From positions 186,001 to 250,000 of the forward strand of contig REDI01000050.1 of the NCBI GenBank assembly GCA_007693595.1: a DNA stretch of 64,000 bases, in the 5' to 3' direction. Positions 16,391 to 25,300 of the stretch are shown here, in pieces. Each line of letters starts with the position of its first letter. Within the stretch, counting starts at the first letter, position 1. The translations under genes and the position numbers were made by a program. A model generated the notes under the pieces. The model was not told the DNA's origin, ran no database searches, and saw nothing but the letters and a program-made list of their open reading frames with translations. Source of the stretch: Deltaproteobacteria bacterium. Its GTDB lineage: Bacteria > Myxococcota_A > UBA796 > GCA-2862545.

Positions 16391-16995
16391 CAGCCCCGGT
16401 TGGCTCCGAGGGGTGTCGGGGCGGGGCGGGTGTTGGCTTGGATCTCGGGTAAGGTCTCGAGGAACGGTTCGCGGTAGAAGCGCTCCCAGTTCTGCCAGGT
16501 GGTGAGGCGGGTGGGGTCGGTGACGCGGTCGACGAAGAGGATGCCGTCGAGGTGGTCGCACTCGTGCTGCCAGGTCCCGGCGGTCAGGCCGTGGGTCTGG
16601 ATCTCGTGGGTTTGGCCGTGGGGGTCGAGGTAGCGCACCGCGAGGTGCTGGTGCCGGGTGACGGGGCCGCGGAGGCCGGGCACCGAGAGGCAGCCCTCCC
16701 AGTTCTCGAAGGTCTGATCGCTCAGAGGGGTCAACACCGGGTTGATGGCGACGGTGAGAGGGATGCGAGGTTTGTAAGGATACCTTGGGTTATCGCCTAC
16801 CTCCAAGGCGGCGACTCGGACGGTCTCGCCGACTTGGATCGCGGCGAGGCCAGCGCCGTTGGCGTGGCGCATCGTGGCGACCAGATCCTCGATGAAGTCC
16901 CGCCACGCGGGCAGGGCGATCTCGTCGGGGCGTAGGGGGCGGGCGGACTTCCGTAGGGTGGGGTGTCCGATCTCCAGGATGGTGCGAAGTGGCAT
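16390..16995 (-). CDS. def: Peptide deformylase
   Basis: 201 residues with all three metal-site motifs: GAGLAAIQVG, EGCLSVPG (metal Cys) and the HExxH-type WQHECDHLDG (two metal His and the catalytic Glu). It removes the formyl group from the N-terminal methionine of new proteins at the ribosome. The length is about 20 residues above the usual, due to a basic, Pro-rich tail (TRPAPTPLGANRG) that runs up to the tandem repeat. No methionyl-tRNA formyltransferase gene is adjacent. Confidence 0.96.
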   Translation of the reverse strand: MPLRTILEIGHPTLRKSARPLRPDEIALPAWRDFIEDLVATMRHANGAGLAAIQVGETVRVAALEVGDNPRYPYKPRIPLTVAINPVLTPLSDQTFENWEGCLSVPGLRGPVTRHQHLAVRYLDPHGQTHEIQTHGLTAGTWQHECDHLDGILFVDRVTDPTRLTTWQNWERFYREPFLETLPEIQANTRPAPTPLGANRG

Positions 16996-17028
16996 GTCGT
17001 CTCCGTGGAAAAGCGGGCCAATCGTCGG

Positions 17029-17385
17029 CTATGGGGTTCGCCACGCCGGCTCGCTCCAGCCGATGGCGCGGTAGGACGCGCAGCTCGGTTCGAGGTTGAG
17101 CGCCTCGACGTGCGCGAGACAAGCCTCGGCGAGAGCCCGATCGCCCTCTCGTCGCAGCGGGGAGTGCGAACTCCGTGCCAGGCGCCGTTGACTCCAGATC
17201 CAAGTCTGGCATGACGCGGCGAAGGCTTCGGCGCTGCCCCACCGGCTCTGCTCCCAGGTCAGCCCCTCCTCGACGAGGCACTGCTCCTGAAGAGGCTCTG
17301 CGACGTAGCAGAGCTCCGCGCAGGCGAGCTCCGCCTGGGGCACACAGCCGCTTAGGAGGATGAGCCAGGGTAGAGGAGTTTGCAT
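17029..17385 (-). CDS. Small Cys-rich lipoprotein
   Basis: 118 residues from the ATG at 17385; the frame is open further upstream but the signal sequence starts here. MQTPLPWLILLSGC is a lipoprotein signal peptide with Cys at residue 14. The mature part holds several more Cys (ACAELCYVAEPLQEQCL, ASCQTW, EACLAH, PSCASY), enough for three disulfides, and is mostly helical. No family recognised. It ends 33 bases from the def start on the same strand, so def could be read through from it. Confidence 0.75.
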   Translation of the reverse strand: MQTPLPWLILLSGCVPQAELACAELCYVAEPLQEQCLVEEGLTWEQSRWGSAEAFAASCQTWIWSQRRLARSSHSPLRREGDRALAEACLAHVEALNLEPSCASYRAIGWSEPAWRTP

Positions 17386-17462
17386 GGCTTCCGACTCACC
17401 CGGAACGACTTCGGTCGCAAGCCTTGTGGTCACTACCGCTCGGGGGTGGTAGAGAAGGCGCC

Positions 17463-18842
17463 GTGATTCATCGACTGCCCGCGTTGCTCTTAGGTCTGCT
17501 CGCGCCGCTCCTCGCGGTTGCGGGGGAGCCGGTGTTCCTCCCGGACTTCACGCCGACGACTACGTCGGACTTTAGCCTTGCCATGCTCCTGCAGCAGGCC
17601 GCGGTCGACGAGCTGAACAAGTCGGGCCATGTGGTGCTCCAGTCCGAAGCGGTCGAGTCCATCGTTGGGCCGACCTTCGGCTGCATCGACGATGCCGACT
17701 GTCCGATTCCCCAGCTCAAGCAGCTCCCCGCGCGGTTCGCGGTGGTCGTGGGGGTCCGGCGAACCAGCGGGGGCCGCATCATCACCGACATCGAACTGCA
17801 CGAGGTCGCGGCCGAAGCGGTCCTCGAGCGTCGAACGGTCGAGATCGTCGATGGCCGCGAGGGCTTGTTGGGGCGCGAGATCGCCGACATGGTCACGGAT
17901 CTGGCCAGCGTCATGGGGCCTGCGGATGGGTCTGCGCTCGTCAAGGCGGGCCGGATCCTCGCAGACTTTGAGGCGGCCTCTGCGCCCGCGCCTTCCAAGG
18001 AGCCCGCCGACACTCGCCCCGCCCGCCCTCGGCCCAACTCCGAACCCCTCAGCGACGACGCGCGGATCGAGCAAGCCCTCGACGAGACCGACTTCGAGCT
18101 GCGCCACCTAGAAGGCGTGCGGCAGCACTTCCTCGATCGGGATCTCGACATCCGAGACTGGAACTACCAATACGCCCCTCACGCAGGTCGAGTCATCATC
18201 GAGGTCCGAGGCGGCTTTGGGATCGGGGACGCCGATCGTATCGCCTTCGTCCGCACGCGCTACGACGATCAGGATCAGGAATTCCTCTGGTTCCTCGAAG
18301 GTCCCGCCCAGTCGCAGCGGCTCCGAGGGGAGCTCTACGTCGGCTATGCCCCGAGCGCTTGGGTCGACATCGGGGTCTTGATGGGGCTTCAGTACGGGGA
18401 GCGTGAGCTAAACTCGGGCTGGAACACCCCGGCCGAGTCCGACTCGGGCGTCGATCGGGCGCAGGCGGTGCAGTTCCACGTTCAGCCCAGAGTGCGCTTC
18501 TACCCCGTGCGCACCGGACCCTTCAAGCCATACCTCGTGGGAGGGGTCGATGTTCGCTTCTTCGACCGCTGGCGTCTCCGGCCTCCGCCGAACGTGCGCT
18601 ATCAGCCTCCTCCGGGGGGCGTGGCGGTCGGGCCTTCGGGTGGGCTGGGCTTCTTGATCGATCCGAGCCCGATCGTGGGCTTCTTCGTCGAGGGCACGAT
18701 CACCTCTCACCTCACCGAGCGCGGCTACTACTTCGAGTTTGAGCCTCCAAACCAGCCCGCGAACGCGGATGACCTCGTCGCGGGTCGCTACCCAGCAGGC
18801 TACTTGATCGTGCTCGCGGCCGGAGTGCAGTTCCGACTGTGA
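17463..18842 (+). CDS. Outer-membrane barrel-like protein coupled to mlaE
   Basis: 459 residues from GTG at 17463, with GAGAAGG five bases upstream. A signal peptide ends near LLAVAGE. Residues about 22-170 form an alpha/beta domain (PVFLPDF, VLQSEAVESIVG, FAVVVGVRRT) that recalls the TolB-N/CsgG-like fold. After a Pro-rich linker, residues about 235-459 have the alternating strands of an outer-membrane barrel (LYVGYAPSAWVDIGVLMGL, FKPYLVGGVDVRFF, LIVLAAGVQF). Its stop overlaps the ATG of mlaE (TGATG), so translation is coupled. A role in the lipid-transport system is inferred from position only. Confidence 0.82.
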   Translation: MIHRLPALLLGLLAPLLAVAGEPVFLPDFTPTTTSDFSLAMLLQQAAVDELNKSGHVVLQSEAVESIVGPTFGCIDDADCPIPQLKQLPARFAVVVGVRRTSGGRIITDIELHEVAAEAVLERRTVEIVDGREGLLGREIADMVTDLASVMGPADGSALVKAGRILADFEAASAPAPSKEPADTRPARPRPNSEPLSDDARIEQALDETDFELRHLEGVRQHFLDRDLDIRDWNYQYAPHAGRVIIEVRGGFGIGDADRIAFVRTRYDDQDQEFLWFLEGPAQSQRLRGELYVGYAPSAWVDIGVLMGLQYGERELNSGWNTPAESDSGVDRAQAVQFHVQPRVRFYPVRTGPFKPYLVGGVDVRFFDRWRLRPPPNVRYQPPPGGVAVGPSGGLGFLIDPSPIVGFFVEGTITSHLTERGYYFEFEPPNQPANADDLVAGRYPAGYLIVLAAGVQFRL

Positions 18843-19609
18843 TGGGGATCGTGCGCCAGGTAGGCCGCAACACGTTCGGCCTCATCGAAGAGTTCGGCCG
18901 CGTCTCCCGGGTCACAGGCCTGGGTGTTCTCAACATCCTGCTTCCCCCCTTTCGCTTTCGGCTCATCATCCGGCAGATGGCCTTCATCGGGGTGCAGAGC
19001 ATCCCGATCATCGCGCTGACGTCCTTCTTCACGGGGGCCGTGTTCACCCTGCAGTCCTTCCGGGCCTTCAGCCTGTTTGGGGCCGAGGGTTATGTTGGTG
19101 GAACTGTCGGAATCAGCTTGGCTAAAGAGCTGGGGCCGACCCTCACGGGCCTGCTCGTCGCCGGTCGCGCGGGCTCGGCGATGGCGGCGGAGATCGGCTC
19201 GATGCGGGTGAGTGAACAGATCGACGCCCTCGAGGCCATGGCGGTGGATCCCATCAACTTCCTGGTCAAGCCTCGCCTCGTCGCGGCCGTCCTCGTCACG
19301 CCGCTGCTGACCGCCATCTTCGTGGTCGTCGGGGTCTTCGGAAGCTGGGTGGTCGGGACCTTCGTTCTGGGCATGGACTGGCCCATGTTCTCGGTACGTC
19401 TTCGGCAGTGGGTCGACTGGGAGGATGTCGGAGGAGGCCTTCTTAAGGGCGCGGTCTTCGGCGCGATTATCGCGATCGTGGCCTGCTATAAGGGCCTGTA
19501 TACCACGGGTGGCGCCAAAGGGGTCGGGATCGCCACGACGACCAGCGTGGTCGTCGCGAGCGTGACGCTGCTCGTCAGCAACTACTTCATGTCGGCCCTG
19601 CTGCCATGA
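18842..19609 (+). CDS. mlaE: MlaE-type ABC transporter permease (phospholipid transport)
   Basis: 255 residues. It shows the MlaE family traits: an amphipathic N-terminal segment, five or so membrane helices, and the conserved stretch AKELGPTLTGLLVAGRAG followed by AAEIGSMRVSEQIDALEAM. MlaE is the inner-membrane permease of the MCE/Mla system that moves lipids between membranes. The ATG at 18842 overlaps the upstream stop by one base; a GTG three bases earlier is also possible. It overlaps mlaF by four bases (ATGA). Confidence 0.94.
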   Translation: MGIVRQVGRNTFGLIEEFGRVSRVTGLGVLNILLPPFRFRLIIRQMAFIGVQSIPIIALTSFFTGAVFTLQSFRAFSLFGAEGYVGGTVGISLAKELGPTLTGLLVAGRAGSAMAAEIGSMRVSEQIDALEAMAVDPINFLVKPRLVAAVLVTPLLTAIFVVVGVFGSWVVGTFVLGMDWPMFSVRLRQWVDWEDVGGGLLKGAVFGAIIAIVACYKGLYTTGGAKGVGIATTTSVVVASVTLLVSNYFMSALLP

Positions 19610-20526
19610 CGTCCACCGAGCCCGTCCCTGGGTCCGGTCCCGAGACGGCCCCCGATGACCGCCCGCCCTCCCAGGGGGGGCGGAGCGCTCTCGTCGAAGA
19701 AGGGGCAGGGGTGGTCGAGGTCGATCCCGATCATTCCGGCGTGCATGAGCTGAGCTGTGCCGTCACGGGCGCCCCGATCGTGATCCGATACGCCGACGTC
19801 CACAAGGCCTTTGGCACCTTCAAGGTGCTGCGCGGCCTCAACCTGGCGATCCCAGAGGGAAAGATCACCGCGATCATCGGTCGTTCGGGCACGGGAAAGT
19901 CCGTGACCATCAAGCACGTCATGGGCCTCCTTCGCCCTGACCGAGGGCGGATCTGGGTGGGGCCTGACGAGCTCACCGCCATGCCCGACCGTCGCCTTCG
20001 TGCGGTCCGAAACCGCTTCGGACTGGTCTTTCAGAACGCAGCCCTCTTCGACTCCATGACCGTCTTCGAGAACGTGGCCTTCCCGCTGGTCGAGCATGGA
20101 CGAGACAGCCGCGCTCAGGTGAGGAAGAAGGTAGGCCAACTCTTAGCCCAGGTGGGGCTGTCGGGCTCCGACGACAAGGTCCCAAGCGAGCTCTCGGGAG
20201 GAATGCGCAAGCGGGTAGGGCTCGCTCGGGCGCTGATCCGCGATCCGGCGTTTCTCTTTTATGATGAGCCCACCACGGGCTTGGATCCGATCCTCGCCGC
20301 CGCCATGGACGAGCTCATCGTGCAGACCCAAAACGCGCGCCCTGGGATCACGAGCGTCGTGATCAGCCACGATATGTCGGCCGTCCTCCGTACCGCGGAC
20401 AAGATCTGCATGATCGTGGATGGGGTGGTCCTGCATCAAGGGCCGCCGTCCTACTTCGTTCAGAGCACCGACCCGCTCGTACGTCAGTTCGTCGAAGGAA
20501 ACGTCGACGGGCCCATGAAGGTCTGA
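19606..20526 (+). CDS. mlaF: MlaF-type ABC transporter ATPase
   Basis: 306 residues. The ABC motifs are complete: Walker A GRSGTGKS, Q-loop VFQNAALFDSM, signature LSGGMRKRVGLARAL, Walker B FLFYDEPTTGLDP and H-loop VISHDM. About 60 residues of acidic, low-complexity N-terminus precede the usual start of the domain, and the ATG is fixed by the four-base overlap with mlaE. It powers the MlaE permease. A shorter start further in, near the IVIRYADVHKAF stretch, would fit the family length but lacks a clear ribosome site. Confidence 0.94.
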   Translation: MTSTEPVPGSGPETAPDDRPPSQGGRSALVEEGAGVVEVDPDHSGVHELSCAVTGAPIVIRYADVHKAFGTFKVLRGLNLAIPEGKITAIIGRSGTGKSVTIKHVMGLLRPDRGRIWVGPDELTAMPDRRLRAVRNRFGLVFQNAALFDSMTVFENVAFPLVEHGRDSRAQVRKKVGQLLAQVGLSGSDDKVPSELSGGMRKRVGLARALIRDPAFLFYDEPTTGLDPILAAAMDELIVQTQNARPGITSVVISHDMSAVLRTADKICMIVDGVVLHQGPPSYFVQSTDPLVRQFVEGNVDGPMKV

Positions 20527-20683
20527 GGGTCCCCCGCGCAGCGCGAGTCCGACGCCTCACCCTCGAAGGGTCTGCGACCCAGCGTCGCCTTGTGCTGGAT
20601 CATCTGGGGCTAAGGTCCGGCCTCGGTCGCCGAGCCCGCCAGAGCGGTGTTGGCGCAAGCCGGGCGTCCAGTCTTGCGTTAGC

Positions 20684-22216
20684 ATGCCGGGCATGGCTGG
20701 TCGGTTCAACGATGAGTTCAAGGTCGGGCTGTTCGTCATCGTCGTTATCGCGGCGTTGGTGGGGGTATATTTCTTTACCTACGACGGTCTTTTCGCCGGG
20801 CCTGGCACCTACTCGGTCACGCTCCGGGCCCCGCGAGCCGATGGCTTGAACCAAGGCACTGCGGTCAAGCTCGCTGGGGTCAACATCGGCAGTGTCCGTC
20901 GGATCGGTCTCGCGGGCGGCGAGGCCGAGGTGGAGCTCATCCTCGACAAGCGCTACCAGCTCCCGATCGACAGTATCGCCGAGCTCAAGGCTACGGGTTT
21001 GCTGGGGGATACCTTCGTCATGGTGACCCTCGGCGATGACGAGATGGCCTTCCTTCAAGACGGGGATCGGATCCGTTTTGGGCGTGCGGCGGGCGATCTC
21101 GACAACATCACCCGTCAGATCGAGGAGGTCTCTACCGACGTCGCTGCGATCACCAAGGTCCTCCGTGAGATGGTCGAGGATCGACAGAATCGCGACAACG
21201 TCGAGGCCACCCTTGAGAACACCAGCGCCCTCACCGAGGAGCTCCGCCGCATGGCCGAGAGCAACCAGCGCGACATTCGAGCGATCGTTCAGAGCATCCG
21301 TCGGCTATCCGAGTCCCTCGAAGGGGTCGTCGAAGAGACCGGGCGCGACCTCGACGAAGAGTTCGACAAGATCAAGCTCGCCACCGACACACTTCAAGAG
21401 AGCCTCGACAATATGTCGTCGATCACGGGCAAGGTCGATCGAGGCGAAGGCACCGTCGGCGCTCTGATCAACGAACGCGACACCGTCGACTCCATCAACG
21501 ACGCCTTCGATGGCGTGACCGAGATCGTCGAGAGCTGGACCGGCCTTCAGGCGGATGTCTACAACTGGAACCGCTTCTACTTTGGCACCAACCCCTCGCG
21601 GGGGCCTGGGGGCGTGGCCCTCACCGATGAGATGGCGCGCGAGCTCTTTCCGCCGTTTGGCGACAACCGCTACAACATGATCTCGGGGCACGCCATCGGG
21701 GTTGACCTTCGTCCCCAAGAAGACTTCTGGTACACCTTCGAGCTCATCGCTCACCCCATCGGGAGCATCACTCACAACGAGTACCAACTCCCTTCGCGCT
21801 TTGGCGGTGGCGAGAGTACCTTCTTCCAAGAGTGGCGCGTAACTCAGGCCTTCCGGTACTCTTTCATGATCAATAAGCGCTGGTACGACTTCGCCTTCCG
21901 TGTCGGCGTCAAGGAGAGCAGCGGTGGAGCGGGGCTGACCTACTTCGCGGCCCAGGATCGGCTCCAGTTCCACGCCGATCTCTTCGACTGGACCTACGGC
22001 GGCTACCCTGCCATCAATGATCCCGATCTACTCGGGTTCAACACGCGCTTTCTCGTCCGCTACGAACCCCGCCGCGGTCTCTTCTTCGAGGCTGGTACCG
22101 AGAACATCGTGCCCGGTCTTCGATATGGCTACTTTACGGGTTTCGCAGGTGCGGGCTTCCACTTCAACGACAATGACATCAAGCTGCTCCTCGCTGCGTT
22201 GCCGATCGGGCGATAG
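20684..22216 (+). CDS. mlaD: MCE-domain protein (MlaD-like) with barrel-like C-terminal domain
   Basis: 510 residues. One membrane helix at about 13-32 (FKVGLFVIVVIAALVGVYFF) is followed by a single MCE domain (about 40-118; GTAVKLAGVNIGSVRRIGL, LKATGLLGDTFV). Residues about 125-270 are helical and likely coiled coil. The last 200 residues are beta-rich with aromatic girdles (DFWYTFELIAHPIG, RWYDFAFRVGVKES, GLFFEAGTENIVPGL), like an outer-membrane barrel. E. coli MlaD is about 180 residues, so the tail is a large addition. The gene follows mlaF after 157 bases. It may bridge inner and outer membranes; that is inference. Confidence 0.88.
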   Translation: MPGMAGRFNDEFKVGLFVIVVIAALVGVYFFTYDGLFAGPGTYSVTLRAPRADGLNQGTAVKLAGVNIGSVRRIGLAGGEAEVELILDKRYQLPIDSIAELKATGLLGDTFVMVTLGDDEMAFLQDGDRIRFGRAAGDLDNITRQIEEVSTDVAAITKVLREMVEDRQNRDNVEATLENTSALTEELRRMAESNQRDIRAIVQSIRRLSESLEGVVEETGRDLDEEFDKIKLATDTLQESLDNMSSITGKVDRGEGTVGALINERDTVDSINDAFDGVTEIVESWTGLQADVYNWNRFYFGTNPSRGPGGVALTDEMARELFPPFGDNRYNMISGHAIGVDLRPQEDFWYTFELIAHPIGSITHNEYQLPSRFGGGESTFFQEWRVTQAFRYSFMINKRWYDFAFRVGVKESSGGAGLTYFAAQDRLQFHADLFDWTYGGYPAINDPDLLGFNTRFLVRYEPRRGLFFEAGTENIVPGLRYGYFTGFAGAGFHFNDNDIKLLLAALPIGR

Positions 22217-22392
22217 ACTCTGCGTTGGTCATGTCGGGTCAGGGGCTCCTGCTGGGGCCGCTCGTCACAAGTCGGTGAGATCCCAGGGGTACCGGGTGTG
22301 CCGCGCTTGTGCCGCCCCCCCTATCGGTGGTATCGAGAAGGTCCGAGTGGCGTCGCACTTAGCTGTGGCATGACGGTTCAGGAGATTGACCC

Positions 22393-25300
22393 GTGGGCGG
22401 AAAGAACGAGAACGATCCGATCGCCGACTTCTTCGGCGAAGATACCGACTGGCTCGACGACGAGACGGGGAGCGTGCCCAAACAGCCCGATCCCGCGCCC
22501 ACGTTACCGCCCCAACCCGCACCCGAGCTCAAGGGAGCGGCACCAGAGCGCAGGGAGCCTCCGGTGCGCCCGCCTGTCCCTCCACCGCCTCCTCCTCCGC
22601 TCAAGCCCGCCACCGAGGCCTTCCGAGCGGCCCCGACCGAGCCGCGGGGCGTGACCCTCGAAGAGCGGCAGCCGCCCTCCAAGGACCCAGCCCCTCACAA
22701 CGTGGCAGACGACACCGTTGGCTCCTTCTTGGAGCCTGTTTCCGAGGGCCCCCCCGTCTCGGCGCCCGACGATCAAGCCACGCTCACCGACGACGAGCCC
22801 GGTCCCTTCCCCGACGTGGTGGTCGAAGAAGATCGCGCCGAAGACATTGCTGATCTATCGAATCCTGGTTCCCCTTCGCCCCTCTCCCGCGACGAGCCCT
22901 CCGAAGAGATCGTGATCTCGGCCCAGCCGGTCGAGGCGCCCGAGCCCGAGCCCGACGAGGGCCCGGCCCCGGTCCGTGACGACCGAGTCTCCTGGTCCCC
23001 CTCCGACGAAGAGACCACCTGGCGCGAGCTCTGTGAGCCGGTGGAGCGACTCGCGAGATCGGTGAGCGATGAGCAGGTCGCCGCGGCTTTGCTCATCGAG
23101 GCGGCTCGGATCCGTCGTGACCGCCTTGGGGAGCCCGACGAGGCCCTGAGCCTCCTCGAGCAGGCCAAGGAGAAGGGGGCCACCGGGCCTGAGTTCCACG
23201 CCCTTCTCTCCGAGACGGCGGTTCGTCTGGCCGACTATGACTACGCGGCGAGGGCCATGGCCGATCGCGCCGAGAGGCTCACCGGCGCCGCCGCGGCCGA
23301 GGCCTGGCAAGCGGCGGGCATGATCGCCCGGCGACGACTGCGCGACTTGGAGATGTCTGAGCGTCACCTGCGACGCGCCGTCAAGGCCGATCCGTCGGAC
23401 TATGCCTCTCTCTCGCTCCTTCGGGACCAACTCGCGGTCAAGGGGCGAGAGGCCGAGCGGGCCGAGGTGCTCCAGGACCTGAGCAAGCTGGCATCGGGTC
23501 GGGTCGCGGCCGAGGCCTGGTGGGAGCTCGGGCGCCTCTACCTGGGACTCGACGAGATTAACGCCGCCCGAGCGGCCTTCGAGCAGGGGCGGGCCGCGGA
23601 TCCCTCCCAGGCGCAGTGCTTCTTGTCGCTGCAGACCCTCTACCAACACCTGGGCGACGACATGGCCCTCGGCCAGCTCTACATGGTTGAGAGCAAACGA
23701 GCTGAGGGACCGGATGCGGGCCAGTGGGCGATCGAGGCCGCCCGAGCCTTCGTCGACGCCCGCGAGGTTGACGCGGCGGACGAGGCCTTCGGCATCGCTG
23801 TCGAGCACGGCCACCCCTTGGCGCGGCGGGAGCAGCAGGCCTGGTTCGTCGCGACCCAGCGCCACAGGGACTACGAGCGTGCCCTGGTCGCCGAAATCGA
23901 GGAGCTCGAAGGCGAAGAAGGGGTCGCTCACGCCTGGTATCGCCTGGGCTGGCTCCGCGAGCATGAGCTCGAAGACCTTCAGGGGGCACTGACCGCCTAC
24001 CGCAGCGCGGTCGACCTCGACGCGGCCGCAGGACCTGCGGCCGAGTCGGTCGCGAGGGTCCTCTTGGCGGATGGGCAGTACGAAGAGCTCATCAAGTTCT
24101 GGCAACGGCGGGTCGAAGCCGCCGACGATCCCGACCTTCGGTGCTCGGTGCTGCTCCGTATGGCCGAGATCTCCGAGGCCCACCTCAGCGATGATCACCG
24201 GGCGCGGGCCTACCTTGAGCAGCTCTTGGGGATCAAGCCCGAGGAAAGAACGGCGCTCGAGTCGCTGCGGCGGATCTACCGTCGCCTCAAGTCATGGGCG
24301 GAGTTGGCTGTCGTCTACGAGACCCTCGCCTCCATCGAGTCCGCGCCCGAGGCACGGGCTCAACACCTCGCCCGTGCCGGCAACGTCTGGCGGTACGAAG
24401 CCAAGGATCCTGCGCAGGCGCGCGACTGTTACGGGCGGGCTCTCGAGCTTCAGCCGGGTCACGCCATCGCCCTCGACGAGCAGGTGGATCTTCTCGAAGA
24501 CGCGCAAGAGTGGGAGGAGCAGGCCAGGGTTCTCCGATCGGCGGCAGACGCCGTTCTCCTCGACGACGACAAGGTTCGACTGAGCTATCGATCGGGGCGA
24601 GTCTGGCTCGACCGGGTGGGGGATCCCCAGCGTGCTGGCGAGGCGTTCCGTAACTGCCTCCGCTACAATAGCGGCTTTCTTCCAGCCCTGGGCATGCTCA
24701 AGCAGATCGCCGCACGATCCGACCAAGGCCAAGAGATCTACCGGCTCTACCTTCAGCAAGCCCAAGCCCTCGAAGAACCCAGTGCACGCCACTGGCGTCT
24801 GCTCGCGGCAGCGAACCTGGCGGATCGGCTCACGGGGGGGGACCCCGGCCGAGATCTCGGCGCGATCTTGGAGCGCGACCCCACCCATCCCGGCGCGGTC
24901 GCAGCGCAGGAGCTGCGCTTGCTGAGCCTGGGCGCAAAGGTCGGGCTCCTCAACCTCTATCGACGGGTCTTGCAGTCGACCCCCGACAGCCCGCGTCGAG
25001 TCGTCTTGAACGCCCGGGTGGCGGGCTTGTTCGAAGCCCTCGGCGACGACGCTGGCTCCCACGCGCCACTCACCGAGGCGATCCAGAGCGCGGCCGAGGG
25101 AACCCCCTTTCGCGCTTTGGCTCGTCTCGCCGAGAGCCGCCGGTTGTGGGACCTCGCCGTCCACGCACTCGAGAAGTCGGACTCCGCGGAGGACCGGCTG
25201 GAGCGGGCGCGTCTACTCACGGTACGCCTCAAGCGTCCCGACGAGGCGCTCGAGCTCTACAAGGCCCTGCTGAGCCTCCCCGAGACGGCGCTCGGTGCCG

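Noticed and set aside
22217-22392. Possible small RNA upstream of the giant TPR gene
   Set aside because: The sequence does not match SRP RNA, 6S RNA, tmRNA or RNase P cores by eye and shows no clear terminator.
22855-24198. Open frame opposite the giant TPR gene (minus strand)
   Set aside because: Low-complexity, shadow of the TPR codon pattern; no start signal.
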